The notes: a model not told the origin generated them from the letters alone. A stretch of DNA of 49,763 nt from an uncultured Clostridia bacterium (GCA_947624105.1 CANQIX010000004.1:1-49763), one strand, 5' to 3'. Shown: positions 36,724 to 44,069, numbered from the stretch's first letter. Numbers and translations: made by a program.

Positions 36724-36744
36724 GTCTTTTTGAACATTTTGTTC
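36702..36744. promoter_or_regulatory. Pair of palindromic operators in the TM2/XRE divergent promoter
   Basis: Two matching 13-base palindromes: GAACA-AAA-TGTTC within 36702-36716 (extended by one G-C pair on each side) and GAACA-TTT-TGTTC at 36732-36744. Centres are 29 bases apart. The first sits between the -35 and -10 of the TM2 promoter. The second abuts the -10 of the XRE gene (TATAAT at 36745-36750). This is the layout of a small repressor controlling both itself and its neighbour. Confidence 0.8.
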
Positions 36745-36750
36745 TATAAT
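36745..36750 (+). promoter_or_regulatory. -10 element of the second XRE gene; leaderless start likely
   Basis: Perfect TATAAT ends only seven bases before the ATG at 36758, so transcription should begin at or within a base or two of the start codon. No Shine-Dalgarno sequence is present. No good -35 is visible 16-18 bases upstream. Confidence 0.65.
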
Positions 36751-36757
36751 TTTTCTT

Positions 36758-36964
36758 ATGAGTTTATTTGGACAAAGACTTAAAGAACTTCGCGAAGAAA
36801 AGGGAATATCAAGAAAACAACTTGCAGACGCAATGATTGTTAGCGTTAGGCTCGTTTCCTATTGGGAAAATGGTCAGCGCGAGTGCGATTTTGAAACTTT
36901 AATTAAATTATCCAAATATTTTAACGAAAGCATAGATTATTTGCTCGGAAATTCGCCGTTTTAA
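36758..36964 (+). CDS. XRE-family transcriptional regulator, 68 residues
   Basis: A minimal repressor consisting of just the helix-turn-helix: FGQRLKELREEKGISRKQLA (helices 1-2), VSVRLVSYWENGQRECDFET (recognition helix), then KLSKYFNESIDYLLGN. It is typical of phage-type or toxin-antitoxin-type Cro/CI regulators. It is divergent from the TM2 gene, with two palindromic operators between them. Its mRNA appears leaderless. Confidence 0.92.
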   Translation: MSLFGQRLKELREEKGISRKQLADAMIVSVRLVSYWENGQRECDFETLIKLSKYFNESIDYLLGNSPF

Positions 36965-37021
36965 TAGATTTACTTAGAATAAAAGTATACTTTTTGCAAA
37001 AATACTTATGTTCGTTTTTGA

Positions 37022-37064
37022 AAATAAGCCTGTTTGATGATAAATTTGATGGACTTATTTTTTT
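37022..37064 (+). terminator. Intrinsic terminator after the 68-residue XRE gene
   Basis: AAATAAG-CC (37022-37030) pairs with GG-a-CTTATTT (37051-37060) across a 20-base loop, followed by a T-run. Just before it, at 36981-36994, is the perfect 14-base palindrome AAAAGTATACTTTT. No clear promoter for the following gene is visible in this gap. Confidence 0.65.
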
Positions 37065-37096
37065 ATTTGTGTTAAAAATTTGATAAGGAGTTTAAT

Positions 37097-37825
37097 GTGG
37101 CAGGCAGAATTTACGTTGTTGGCGATACGCACGGCATTCTTGACAGCAAAAAGGTTACGACGCTAAAGGAAAGTGAAAATTTAGATTATGAAGACTACGT
37201 CATAATCTGTGGCGATGCCGGAATCGTTTGGGACAAAGACCTATTGGAAGAGTCTATTTTGCATTACGAGAATTTAAAAACGAACATTCTGTTTGTCGAT
37301 GGCAATCACGAAAATTTTGATATGCTTAATGCCTATCCACAGGTGCAGTTTATGGGCGGAAAAGTCCACAAAATTTTTAATCATATCACCCACCTTATGC
37401 GCGGACAAGTTTTTACGATTTTTGGAAAGAAATTTTTGACAATCGGAGGAGCAAGTTCGCACGACAAAAATAGCAGAATTAAAAATGTTTCGTGGTGGGA
37501 AGAGGAAGAAATTTCCTACAGCGATATTCTTGAAGCCTTTTCAAATTTGGAGCGCTGCAACTTTGAAGTTGACTATGTGATTTCTCACGCGCAACCAACA
37601 AGCACACTAAAAGAACTCGTCGAAGTTTTAACTGCCTGTGGAGAGGACATTCCCTACTTTTTAAAACCAAAACTAGAAATCACGTTGTCAAACGAACTGC
37701 TTGAAGAGGTAAAAAACAAAGTCAAATTTAAACACTGGTTCTCTGGACATCTGCACATCGACGAGGAACTTACAGACCACTCGATTTTATATACATCAAC
37801 CCGAAAAATATATGACAATAAATAA
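37097..37825 (+). CDS. Calcineurin-like metallophosphoesterase
   Basis: A 242-residue phosphoesterase with the full metal-binding set: GDTHG (9-13), GDAG (39-42), GNHEN (69-73), a SHAQPT histidine in the middle, and GHLH near the C-terminus. It starts with GTG at 37097, six bases after AAGGAG; an ATG two bases earlier is in the wrong frame. The substrate is unknown: it could be a phosphoprotein, nucleotide or cyclic nucleotide. Monocistronic, with a terminator right after the stop. Confidence 0.88.
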   Translation: MAGRIYVVGDTHGILDSKKVTTLKESENLDYEDYVIICGDAGIVWDKDLLEESILHYENLKTNILFVDGNHENFDMLNAYPQVQFMGGKVHKIFNHITHLMRGQVFTIFGKKFLTIGGASSHDKNSRIKNVSWWEEEEISYSDILEAFSNLERCNFEVDYVISHAQPTSTLKELVEVLTACGEDIPYFLKPKLEITLSNELLEEVKNKVKFKHWFSGHLHIDEELTDHSILYTSTRKIYDNK

Positions 37826-37863
37826 CGCAAAATTATTAAAAACGATAAATTTTTGCGTTTTTT
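37824..37863 (+). terminator. Intrinsic terminator of the metallophosphoesterase gene
   Basis: AACGCAAAA (37824-37832) and TTTTGCGTT (37851-37859) with an 18-base AT-rich loop, followed by T residues. It faces the end of the leftward gene at 37877. Confidence 0.7.
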
Positions 37864-37876
37864 GACGAAAAACTGC

Positions 37877-38758
37877 TCACAAAACTAAATTTTCGCTGTT
37901 TTTTACAAATTTTTGCCCATATTCAAAACTTGTTCTTATCGATTTAGCGCTTATTTTTTCACAGTCTATACCATCTGCAATCACCTCGTTTGCCTTAATT
38001 TTTTCGCAACACAAATGGTGGCAAAACACCTCTTCTGTCGCGGTCAAATTTTTCAATCGTAGATTTCTTCCTTTTAGCCGTGTCGCCTTAATTGAAAGTG
38101 TTGGATCATCGATGTCGAAGTCTAAAATTGTGTCATCTTTGAATCTCAATGTGTTTGTCGCGACATCAAGTTTATCTTTGCACTCTTCAAGTGAATAATA
38201 GGTGGTTGTTTTCCAACAATCTGGGTAGCGCTTGTTATATTCTTCGTCCGCTCTATTTCTAAACACCATCGCTTTAGCATAAAAACTCGAGTATCCCATT
38301 ATGCCTGCCCATTTTATAAATCTCCCCAAAAGCACCTTATCTTCGTTTAAGTCTATTATCTTTTTGAAGTCCCTTAGCGTGCCAAATTCACGCATTGATG
38401 CCGGCGTTACTCTGTAAATTACATCGCCTTCAAAGTTGCAAGCATAAAAGCCATCTATATTGAATCGGTTGCAGAGGATTCTTAGCCCATCAAAAAATCC
38501 ATAAGGCGAAATTTGGCAACAGTTAATTAGCATTTTGTAGGTGTGCAGAACCTCCTTGGCCTTGTCAAAAACATACAAATTGAAGGTCATTGTGTTTGTA
38601 AATGCGCTGTTTCCTTTTTTAATAAATGTTTGCAAATTCAAAAAATTGGTGCTATTTGTATATTTTTCGTCAAAAATTGCGCAACCGTGCTCACTAAAAT
38701 TGTCGATGTAATAATTTTTGTATTCAAGTGGAACAAACGTTTTTCCTTCTATATTCAT
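37877..38758 (-). CDS. Unrecognised protein under SAM-I riboswitch control
   Basis: A 293-residue protein I cannot assign to a family. It shows no signal peptide and no membrane helix. The N-terminal 100 residues are mixed (FVPLEYKNYYIDNFSEHG; YKMLINCCQISPYGFFDGL). The middle has LGRFIKWAGIMGYSSFYAK. The C-terminal part, from about residue 205, reads like short stacked beta turns (DPTLSIKATRLKGRNLRLKN, then CEKIKANEVIADGIDCEKI). Nine to ten cysteines include HHLCCEK. The start at 38758 follows AAGGAG by nine bases; an ATG at 38794 is inside the terminator. The riboswitch predicts expression when SAM is low, so a role in methionine, cysteine or SAM supply is expected but not visible in the sequence. 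Confidence 0.75.
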   Translation of the reverse strand: MNIEGKTFVPLEYKNYYIDNFSEHGCAIFDEKYTNSTNFLNLQTFIKKGNSAFTNTMTFNLYVFDKAKEVLHTYKMLINCCQISPYGFFDGLRILCNRFNIDGFYACNFEGDVIYRVTPASMREFGTLRDFKKIIDLNEDKVLLGRFIKWAGIMGYSSFYAKAMVFRNRADEEYNKRYPDCWKTTTYYSLEECKDKLDVATNTLRFKDDTILDFDIDDPTLSIKATRLKGRNLRLKNLTATEEVFCHHLCCEKIKANEVIADGIDCEKISAKSIRTSFEYGQKFVKNSENLVL

Positions 38759-38777
38759 ACCCTTAATCTCCTTACAA

Positions 38778-38812
38778 CAAAAAAATAACTCCACAATTTC
38801 TATGCGGAGTTA
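38778..38812 (-). terminator. Riboswitch-controlled terminator
   Basis: TAACTCC (38786-38792) and GGAGTTA (38806-38812) form the base of a stem, extended by two pairs past one mismatch; the T-run lies at 38778-38785. It ends a few bases before the ribosome binding site. Its 5' arm (38800-38808) can instead pair with the 3' side of riboswitch helix P1 (38830-38838): CTATGTGGA against TCCGCATAG, nine pairs including one G-U. That is an antiterminator. Confidence 0.85.
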
Positions 38813-38831
38813 AATTTTCTATATTTTCGTC

Positions 38832-38932
38832 CACATAGTCTTGGCATTTTGCCAATCCCTCGTTACCACCTTACCCCTAAGGCAGGTTGGTCGAACTTCA
38901 TAGAGAGGGTCTCTCAGTTCCGTCTTTATGTG
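38832..38932 (-). ncRNA. SAM-I (S-box) riboswitch aptamer
   Basis: Reading left, four helices are ordered as in SAM-I. P1 is CACATA/TATGTG (38927-38932 with 38832-38837). P2 is GAACT/AGTTC (38916-38920 with 38893-38897) with a kink-turn-like CTGA...TATGA and an inner GAGAG/CTCTC hairpin. P3 is closed by ACC...GGT with CCTTA-GGGG-TAAGG. P4 is TTGGC/GCCAA (38841-38855). The core has CAACC...AAGGTGGTAA, close to the canonical CAACC...GGTGCTAA. The P2 loop CCCT (38906-38909) can pair with AGGG in J3/4 (38857-38860), replacing the usual CTGG/CCAG pseudoknot. Terminator and antiterminator follow, predicting an OFF switch. Confidence 0.83.
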
Positions 38933-38950
38933 TTATTTAATTGTGTTTCC

Positions 38951-38979
38951 ATTATACAAAAATTGTTATTGCAAGTCAA
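38951..38979 (-). promoter_or_regulatory. Promoter of the SAM-riboswitch gene
   Basis: TTGACT (38974-38979), 17-base spacer, TATAAT (38951-38956), reading left; transcription should begin near 38944, about 185 bases before the ATG. Confidence 0.88.
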
Positions 38980-39035
38980 TCCGTTTTACTTTAAAATTTG
39001 AAATTTGCAGTAAATTTACCAAAAATTTGCGATTT

Positions 39036-39521
39036 TTATAGTGTTTTTCGATAAAAAAGAACCAAATTGCCTTCGTCTTCCACACTTGAAAGAAAGGCCG
39101 TGTATCCAAAGTGCAGATAGATTGCAAGATTTCTGCTTTCCCTTGCCTCACTGCCAATTGTCAAATATGAAAAGCCATTTTGTTTTGCATACTCCTCTGT
39201 AAGTTTAACAACCTTTGAAATATGCCCTTGCCCCTCATACTTCTTTTCGATTCTCAGTGTCGAAACGTATGCAACATTTTTTCCATCGCACAGCAAATCT
39301 CTGCAATCGACTTTGATGTTGTTTTTGTTTACCACAAGTGAGCATTGCCCAATTGGATCGTCGTCGTTTAAAACAACAAATGTGATGATGTTGCCCTTGC
39401 GGTTTGCATCGATAAATTCCTCTTTCCACCTTATATACCTGTTGTCGTTTGGATTGTCTTTGATATCTTTATCCCAAATTTTGTCTAAATCTTCAAGCGT
39501 CGCTTTTCTATATATAAACAT
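39036..39521 (-). CDS. GNAT-family N-acetyltransferase
   Basis: A 161-residue acetyl-CoA-dependent acetyltransferase. Motif A is visible as VSTLRIEKKYEGQGHISKVV (YEGQGH being the pyrophosphate-binding R/Q-x-x-G-x-G/A-type turn). FSYLTIGSEARESRNLAIYL and HFGYTAFLSS are the following strand and helix region. The substrate is unknown. It has its own promoter and a good ribosome binding site (AAGGAG), and is divergent from the antiporter gene. The gap to the next leftward promoter (38980-39035) holds nothing recognised. Confidence 0.85.
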   Translation of the reverse strand: MFIYRKATLEDLDKIWDKDIKDNPNDNRYIRWKEEFIDANRKGNIITFVVLNDDDPIGQCSLVVNKNNIKVDCRDLLCDGKNVAYVSTLRIEKKYEGQGHISKVVKLTEEYAKQNGFSYLTIGSEARESRNLAIYLHFGYTAFLSSVEDEGNLVLFYRKTL

Positions 39522-39539
39522 TTCGTTCTCCTTACAATT

Positions 39540-39568
39540 AGGATATCGTTTTTGCGAAAATTTGTCAA
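39540..39568 (-). promoter_or_regulatory. Promoter of the GNAT gene
   Basis: TTGACA (39563-39568), 17-base spacer, TATCCT (39540-39545), reading left. Confidence 0.75.
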
Positions 39569-39643
39569 CTTTGGTTGTATTTTTCTTTTATTTTTTCGCG
39601 ATTTATTGTATACTAACTCAGAAACACTTAAAATGAGGATTTT

Positions 39644-40729
39644 GTGGAGATATTTTTAAACATACTTTTTTTAATAGTCGGCTTTATACTGCTTATAAAA
39701 GGAGCAGATTTTTTTGTAAGCGGTGCTAGTTCGGTTGCCAAAAAGATGCGAATCTCCTCCTTGATTATCGGGCTTACTATCGTTGCGATTGGAACAAGTT
39801 TGCCGGAATTTACCGTCAGTGTTATCGGCGCAATCAAGGGTGTGCCAGAGATGTCGCTTGGAAACATCGTTGGCTCGAATATGTTTAACACCTTTATGTG
39901 CTTGGGCGTGGTTGCACTTATCTCTCCGCTGTATCTTAAAAAATCGACACGCCAAATTGACCTCCCATATATGTTGCTAGTTACCTTTCTGCTCCTGTTC
40001 TTCAGTTTGGACATCTACATAAACGGCGAGGCAGACAACATTATCTCGCGCACGGAAGGAATCTTGTTCCTTGGTTCACTTGTGGTGTATATGTGGATAA
40101 CGATTGCAAATGTAAAACGAAAGCCTATGACTCCTACGCCAGAGAGATTATCGATAAACGAAGCGCCTGCCGAAGAAAACTCCAAAGCAGCAGAAACAAC
40201 AGCGGAAAATTTGAAGAGCGAAAGCAGCGAAAATACTCAAACAGAGCCAAAGAAAGAAAAAAATGAGGAAATGAAACTCTGGAAAACGATACTATTCTTA
40301 ATTTTAGGATTTATTGGCATAATCTTTGGCGGCGAATGTGTTTCATCAACTTCACAATTTTTGGCACTTAAAATTGGAATGAGCGAATCGCTGGTTGGAC
40401 TTACAATTGTTGCAATCGGCACAAGCCTGCCAGAACTTGTAACCTCAATCGTTGCAGTAAAGAAAGGCGAAAAAGAATTGGCGCTTGGTAACGTTATCGG
40501 TTCAAACATCATAAACATTTCGCTGATACTTGGTATGGTTGCAAGCATAAACCCAATCTACATATCTCTGTATACCCTCATCGATTTTGCAATCCTTTTT
40601 GTAACCTCTCTCATCTTCCTTTTTATGTGTTTGCACAAGGGCAGATTAAAGATGGTTCACGGGTTGATTTTTGTTGGAATTTATTTTGCATATATGGCGT
40701 TTGAAATTATTAGAAATTATTTCTTTTAA
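39644..40729 (+). CDS. Calcium/sodium antiporter (CaCA family, YrbG-like)
   Basis: A 361-residue antiporter with about ten membrane helices in two inverted halves. Each half carries an alpha-repeat: GTSLPEFTVSVIGA with LGNIVGSNMFN in the first, GTSLPELVTSIVAV with LGNVIGSNIIN in the second. An acidic, Glu/Ala-rich cytoplasmic loop of about 50 residues lies between them, longer than in E. coli YrbG. The start is GTG at 39644 after GAGG; TATACT at 39609-39614 may be its -10. Likely role is Ca2+ extrusion in exchange for Na+ or H+. Ends in a strong terminator. Confidence 0.92.
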   Translation: MEIFLNILFLIVGFILLIKGADFFVSGASSVAKKMRISSLIIGLTIVAIGTSLPEFTVSVIGAIKGVPEMSLGNIVGSNMFNTFMCLGVVALISPLYLKKSTRQIDLPYMLLVTFLLLFFSLDIYINGEADNIISRTEGILFLGSLVVYMWITIANVKRKPMTPTPERLSINEAPAEENSKAAETTAENLKSESSENTQTEPKKEKNEEMKLWKTILFLILGFIGIIFGGECVSSTSQFLALKIGMSESLVGLTIVAIGTSLPELVTSIVAVKKGEKELALGNVIGSNIINISLILGMVASINPIYISLYTLIDFAILFVTSLIFLFMCLHKGRLKMVHGLIFVGIYFAYMAFEIIRNYFF

Positions 40730-40750
40730 ATTTATTTAAAAAATAAATAA

Positions 40751-40775
40751 AAATGGGGCAAAACCCCATTTTTTC
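40751..40775. terminator. Bidirectional intrinsic terminator
   Basis: AAATGGGG (40751-40758) and CCCCATTT (40764-40771) with a 5-base loop, T-run to the right and A-run to the left. It lies between the convergent antiporter and SPFH genes. Confidence 0.92.
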
Positions 40776-40798
40776 GTATTTTAAAATATTTTTTTAAA

Positions 40799-41761
40799 TT
40801 ATTTTTTATTTTCAATATTTTTATTTTTTTCTGTATTTTTTGCTCCTTTTTCTGCAGGAGTATTTTTACTATCTTTCACAACTTCGGAAAGGCTTGCAAG
40901 AAGGCCTGTTACATTTTGAATCTCGCTAGGAACGATAAGTTTTGTTGCATTGCCATCTGCAAGCGCTTTAAGTGCTTCAAATCCTTGAAGAGTTACATAC
41001 GATGGCGATGGATTTGCCTTATTTATAAGATCAATCGCCTTGCTCTCTGCCTCCGCTCTTGCAATGGTTGCCGCTTTCTCTGCCTCCGCGCTTAATATCT
41101 TTGTTTCTTTTTCTGCTTCTGCGCGAAGTATCTGTGCTTGCTTTTCGCCCTCTGCAACAAGAATGTTTGAATGCTTCTCCCCTTCTGCCTTTAAAATCTG
41201 TTCACGACGCTCTCTTTCTGCACGCATCTGCTTTTCCATCGCGTCTTGAATATCTTTTGGAGGAAGAATGTTCTTAAGTTCCACACGGTTTATCTTAATT
41301 CCCCAAGGGTCGGTTGCTTCGTCGATGATGTTTCTCATTTTGGTGTTTACGATATCTCTCGATGTAAGCGTTTCATCGAGTTCAAGTTCACCAACGATGT
41401 TACGCAAAGTTGTTGCAGTTAGGTTTTCGATAGCGCGAATTGGGCTGTCTACACCGTAACTAAACAACTTTGGATCTGTTACTTGAAAATATACAACTGT
41501 GTCAATCTGCATTGTTACGTTATCTTTTGTGATAACTGGCTGTGGCTTAAAGTCTGCCACAATCTCTTTCAGCGAGATTGGTCGACTGCATTTATCGAAT
41601 ATAGGTATAACAAAGTGCAGCCCGGTTTCAAGAGTTCTGTGATATTTTCCAAGCCTTTCAACAACAACCGCTGTCGCCTGCCTTACCACTCTTATCGAGC
41701 AAATTAAAAGTGCAACTACCAATAATCCTACAACTAAAATAACTATACCAAAGGCTTCCAT
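40799..41761 (-). CDS. SPFH/band-7 membrane protein (stomatin-like)
   Basis: A 320-residue slipin/QmcA-type protein. An N-terminal membrane helix (5-27) is followed by the PHB domain (RQATAVVVERLGKYHRTLE, GLHFVIPIFDK, VDSPIRAIENLTATTLRNIV). A long Glu/Ala/Lys coiled coil (AEGEKQAQILRAEAEKETK) precedes a Gly-free hydrophobic stretch and a Lys/Asn-rich C-terminal tail. It forms large oligomers at membrane microdomains in related bacteria. The ATG shares a base with the stop of the NfeD gene, the classic NfeD-SPFH operon. Confidence 0.92.
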   Translation of the reverse strand: MEAFGIVILVVGLLVVALLICSIRVVRQATAVVVERLGKYHRTLETGLHFVIPIFDKCSRPISLKEIVADFKPQPVITKDNVTMQIDTVVYFQVTDPKLFSYGVDSPIRAIENLTATTLRNIVGELELDETLTSRDIVNTKMRNIIDEATDPWGIKINRVELKNILPPKDIQDAMEKQMRAERERREQILKAEGEKHSNILVAEGEKQAQILRAEAEKETKILSAEAEKAATIARAEAESKAIDLINKANPSPSYVTLQGFEALKALADGNATKLIVPSEIQNVTGLLASLSEVVKDSKNTPAEKGAKNTEKNKNIENKK

Positions 41762-42264
41762 TATTTCTTCTCCTCTTTTGATTTGGATTTCTTTGCTGGT
41801 TCTTCCGTTTCTTGCATAGGAACGACAACCTCATCAACCTTTTTCACAACCATCTTGTTGCCACTTACATTGACGATTTCAACGATGTCGTCCTTTTCAA
41901 TTGTCTGGCGGTCAAGCCCTACTGCCGCCCAAACAACTCCGTTGATTTTGATGCTTCCAATCGTTTCAAAATCCGTTCGTTCAAGCATTCTAAACTTTTG
42001 CCCAATAAGTGCATTTAGGTTCGTTTTTTCGGTTGCGTTTTTCAACAAAAACTTCTTTGTAACCTTTCTTAACGAAACAATCAAAACTGTTGACACAACA
42101 AAGAACACAACAAGTTGTATCAACCAATTAACCTTTCCGGTTGCAGCCAAGATAAGCGGAATAATTGCGCCGAAAGTGAGCCAAATCGAAACAATTTCCA
42201 TTGTGAACACTTCGATTATTATCGACAAAACAATGACTGCCACCCAAATCCATAACATAAGCAT
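41761..42264 (-). CDS. NfeD-like membrane protein
   Basis: A 167-residue protein with three to four N-terminal membrane helices (WIWVAVIVLSIIIEVFTMEI, WLTFGAIIPLILAA, IQLVVFFVVSTVLIV) and a C-terminal OB-fold (ALIGQKFRMLER, IKINGVVWAAVGLDRQTIEK, VEIVNVSGNKMVVKK). It is the short, protease-less NfeD1b type that partners an SPFH protein. GAGGT precedes the first ATG; a second ATG lies two codons later. Confidence 0.9.
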   Translation of the reverse strand: MLMLWIWVAVIVLSIIIEVFTMEIVSIWLTFGAIIPLILAATGKVNWLIQLVVFFVVSTVLIVSLRKVTKKFLLKNATEKTNLNALIGQKFRMLERTDFETIGSIKINGVVWAAVGLDRQTIEKDDIVEIVNVSGNKMVVKKVDEVVVPMQETEEPAKKSKSKEEKK

Positions 42265-42287
42265 TGTTTTTTACCTCTCTCTGTTTA

Positions 42288-42317
42288 AGTTTATCATAAC
42301 GCAGTTTTTTATGTCAA
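42288..42317 (-). promoter_or_regulatory. Promoter of the NfeD-SPFH operon
   Basis: TTGACA (42312-42317), 18-base spacer, TAAACT (42288-42293), reading left. Confidence 0.75.
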
Positions 42318-42383
42318 ATTTTTGCAATATTTTGCATCAAACGACAACACTATATTGCTTTATAATCATTATTAAGAAAAAAG

Positions 42384-42412
42384 TTGACAGAAAGAAGAAA
42401 ATATGCTATTAT
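42384..42412 (+). promoter_or_regulatory. Promoter of tRNA-Thr
   Basis: TTGACA (42384-42389), 17-base spacer, TATTAT (42407-42412); the tRNA begins 45 bases after the -10. Confidence 0.85.
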
Positions 42413-42457
42413 TCTAGCGTGATTTTAAGATAAAGTCGCACATAGAAAACGGCCTAT

Positions 42458-42532
42458 GCTGATGTGGCTCAGGGGTAGAGCACCACCTTGGTAAGGTGGT
42501 GGTCGCGGGTCCGATTCCCGCCATCAGCTCCA
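42458..42532 (+). tRNA. tRNA-Thr (anticodon GGT)
   Basis: A 75-base cloverleaf with encoded CCA. Acceptor GCTGATG pairs with CATCAGC, the anticodon arm is CCACC-TTGGTAA-GGTGG giving GGT, and the T-arm is GCGGG-TCCGATT-CCCGC. A terminator follows. Confidence 0.97.
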
Positions 42533-42539
42533 ACAAAAA

Positions 42540-42565
42540 GACTTGCAGTTTTGCAAGTCCTTTTT
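42540..42565. terminator. Terminator after tRNA-Thr, bidirectional
   Basis: GACTTGCA (42540-42547) and TGCAAGTC (42552-42559) with a GTTT loop; T-run right, A-run left. The leftward gene ending at 42578 probably shares it. Confidence 0.9.
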
Positions 42566-42577
42566 GTTTTTGTTGTT

Positions 42578-43306
42578 TTATATTTTTTCGTAATGTTCTT
42601 CGCCTTGAAAATAACTTGGTCTTGGTGGTTCAACTTTGTATAGATCAAACGCTCTGTTTGACGGCTTTACTATATTGCTGATAGCAACAAATAAATCTTT
42701 TAAACAATCAGTGTCTAATTCTTTAAATTTAAACACTTTTTCAATTATATTTGCATCTAAGCAAAATTTTCCCCAACTTCCATTGTTTTTCATAATCAAT
42801 GTGGATATGTCTAACTCTTTAGGCAATTTCTCAACATCACTTTTAGTTATATTATGTATCAGCAAAATTCTTTCATCAAGCCTTAACTTGTTGTCTTTTC
42901 CACATACAAGTTCGGTATATCCATATTTAAGCATTTTAATTTTATTTCTTGCTGTTAAATAGTTTGAAGATACCGATATAATTGCGCAAGTTTGATCTTC
43001 GCTCAATATTTTACATAACTCATTACTTTTTGCGTTTGCACTAAAATTTTTCCAACTTGGAAATGAAACTATGTTTTCAAATTTCTTATGTTCAAGTTTG
43101 ATATATTCGGCTTCAGCAGTTTCAAGTTGGTCAAGCATATTTTGCAATTCTCCTTTAACAAATAAAAAAGTTAAAACCGCCCTTTGGAAGTTTTTGTTTA
43201 CTCCACTCTCATCTAGTTTAAAAGCAAGCATTTCTTCGATGCTTGCTATCCCATCTCTTATAAACTTTTCGACTTGCAAAAGTTTTTCTTTTAATTCATC
43301 TTTCAT
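42578..43306 (-). CDS. Unrecognised protein, 242 residues
   Basis: I do not recognise this protein. Residues 1-85 are helical and charged (LKEKLLQVEKFIRDGIASIE; LQNMLDQLETAEAEYIKLEH), likely coiled coil. The rest is a mixed, probably globular domain (CAIISVSSNYLTARNKIKML, then RILLIHNITKSDVEKL). No membrane helix or signal peptide. The ATG has only a weak upstream GAGAC. It begins 23 bases after the stop of the DNA glycosylase gene at 43330 and probably shares its promoter, so the two may act together. Very AT-rich codon use. Confidence 0.6.
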   Translation of the reverse strand: MKDELKEKLLQVEKFIRDGIASIEEMLAFKLDESGVNKNFQRAVLTFLFVKGELQNMLDQLETAEAEYIKLEHKKFENIVSFPSWKNFSANAKSNELCKILSEDQTCAIISVSSNYLTARNKIKMLKYGYTELVCGKDNKLRLDERILLIHNITKSDVEKLPKELDISTLIMKNNGSWGKFCLDANIIEKVFKFKELDTDCLKDLFVAISNIVKPSNRAFDLYKVEPPRPSYFQGEEHYEKI

Positions 43307-43329
43307 AACAGTCTCGATTTAACAAAAAA

Positions 43330-43995
43330 TCAAAGTTTTTCGATTTTAATATGCCTAATAATAGCCTTTTCTAATAATCGATTTTGTTGAACTGTTATAC
43401 CACAGTCAACACATGCTCGTGGGAAAGCATATTCTTTATCAAGAACAATATTGTTTCCATTAAGTTTGTAAATAGTGTTGTTGCCACACAATTGTATGTA
43501 GCGATGAACAGCCTTTACATAAGGCACAAATGGAGAATCAAAGGATATTTTCCATAAATCAATATCGAAAGAACCATTCACAGAACTTGTGTTTGGGGCT
43601 ACAAAATAATTTATATTTAACTCCTTGAAATGTTTTTTGTAGAGTTCAAACGCTTTTTGTCCGTTAAAGACGATTAAATCAATTTTGGTTTTTTCTAAAA
43701 ATTTAGCCAATGCATTGAATTGAGGATTTTTGATAGAACTATCCTTCGAACCTTGAATTTCACAAGACTCTATCAAATCCCAAAGAGCAATGCAATTTTG
43801 GTTTAATAATTTTACTTTATCCTCATATTTTTGTGGAATAGAAACATTGTTACAATCACAAAAAACTTTCCAAAATCTATTACGATTATCAGCGTAATAC
43901 TCCTGTTTTTCTCTACTTTTTGCAGAAGGAATCGTTCCAAGTATTAATACCTTACTTTTTTCGTTATAGATAGGCAACAATCCTTTTACTCGCAT
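43330..43995 (-). CDS. Uracil/hypoxanthine-DNA glycosylase superfamily protein (family 6-like), with C-terminal extension
   Basis: A 221-residue member of the uracil-DNA glycosylase superfamily, closest by eye to DNA-deoxyinosine glycosylases. Active-site motif LILGTIPSAKS (17-27) and YYADNRNRFWK (33-43), with Asn39 in the position of the catalytic Asn of family 6; the second motif, PNTSSVNGSF, lies near residue 150. About 55 extra C-terminal residues (KLNGNNIVLDKEYAFPRACV onwards, with a C-x-x-C-like CVDC) are absent from the paralogue at 44136. It would remove deaminated bases from DNA. A clear promoter and AAAGGAG precede it. Confidence 0.82.
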   Translation of the reverse strand: MRVKGLLPIYNEKSKVLILGTIPSAKSREKQEYYADNRNRFWKVFCDCNNVSIPQKYEDKVKLLNQNCIALWDLIESCEIQGSKDSSIKNPQFNALAKFLEKTKIDLIVFNGQKAFELYKKHFKELNINYFVAPNTSSVNGSFDIDLWKISFDSPFVPYVKAVHRYIQLCGNNTIYKLNGNNIVLDKEYAFPRACVDCGITVQQNRLLEKAIIRHIKIEKL

Positions 43996-44040
43996 ATTAT
44001 TCTCCTTTAAGCATTGATATTCCTTATCAAATACATGCCT

Positions 44041-44069
44041 AGTGTAACATGCAATGTGATTTTAGTCAA
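44041..44069 (-). promoter_or_regulatory. Promoter of the first DNA glycosylase gene
   Basis: TTGACT (44064-44069), 17-base spacer, TACACT (44041-44046) with an extended TG one base upstream. This separates the 43330-43995 unit from the paralogue at 44136. No other feature is seen in 43996-44135. Confidence 0.8.

Noticed and set aside
38832-38932. T-box leader, suggested by AAGGTGGTAACGAGG resembling the T-box AGGGTGGTACCGCG motif
   Set aside because: The leader is too short for a T-box stem I and specifier loop, and the helix order, kink-turn, pseudoknot and antiterminator fit SAM-I better.
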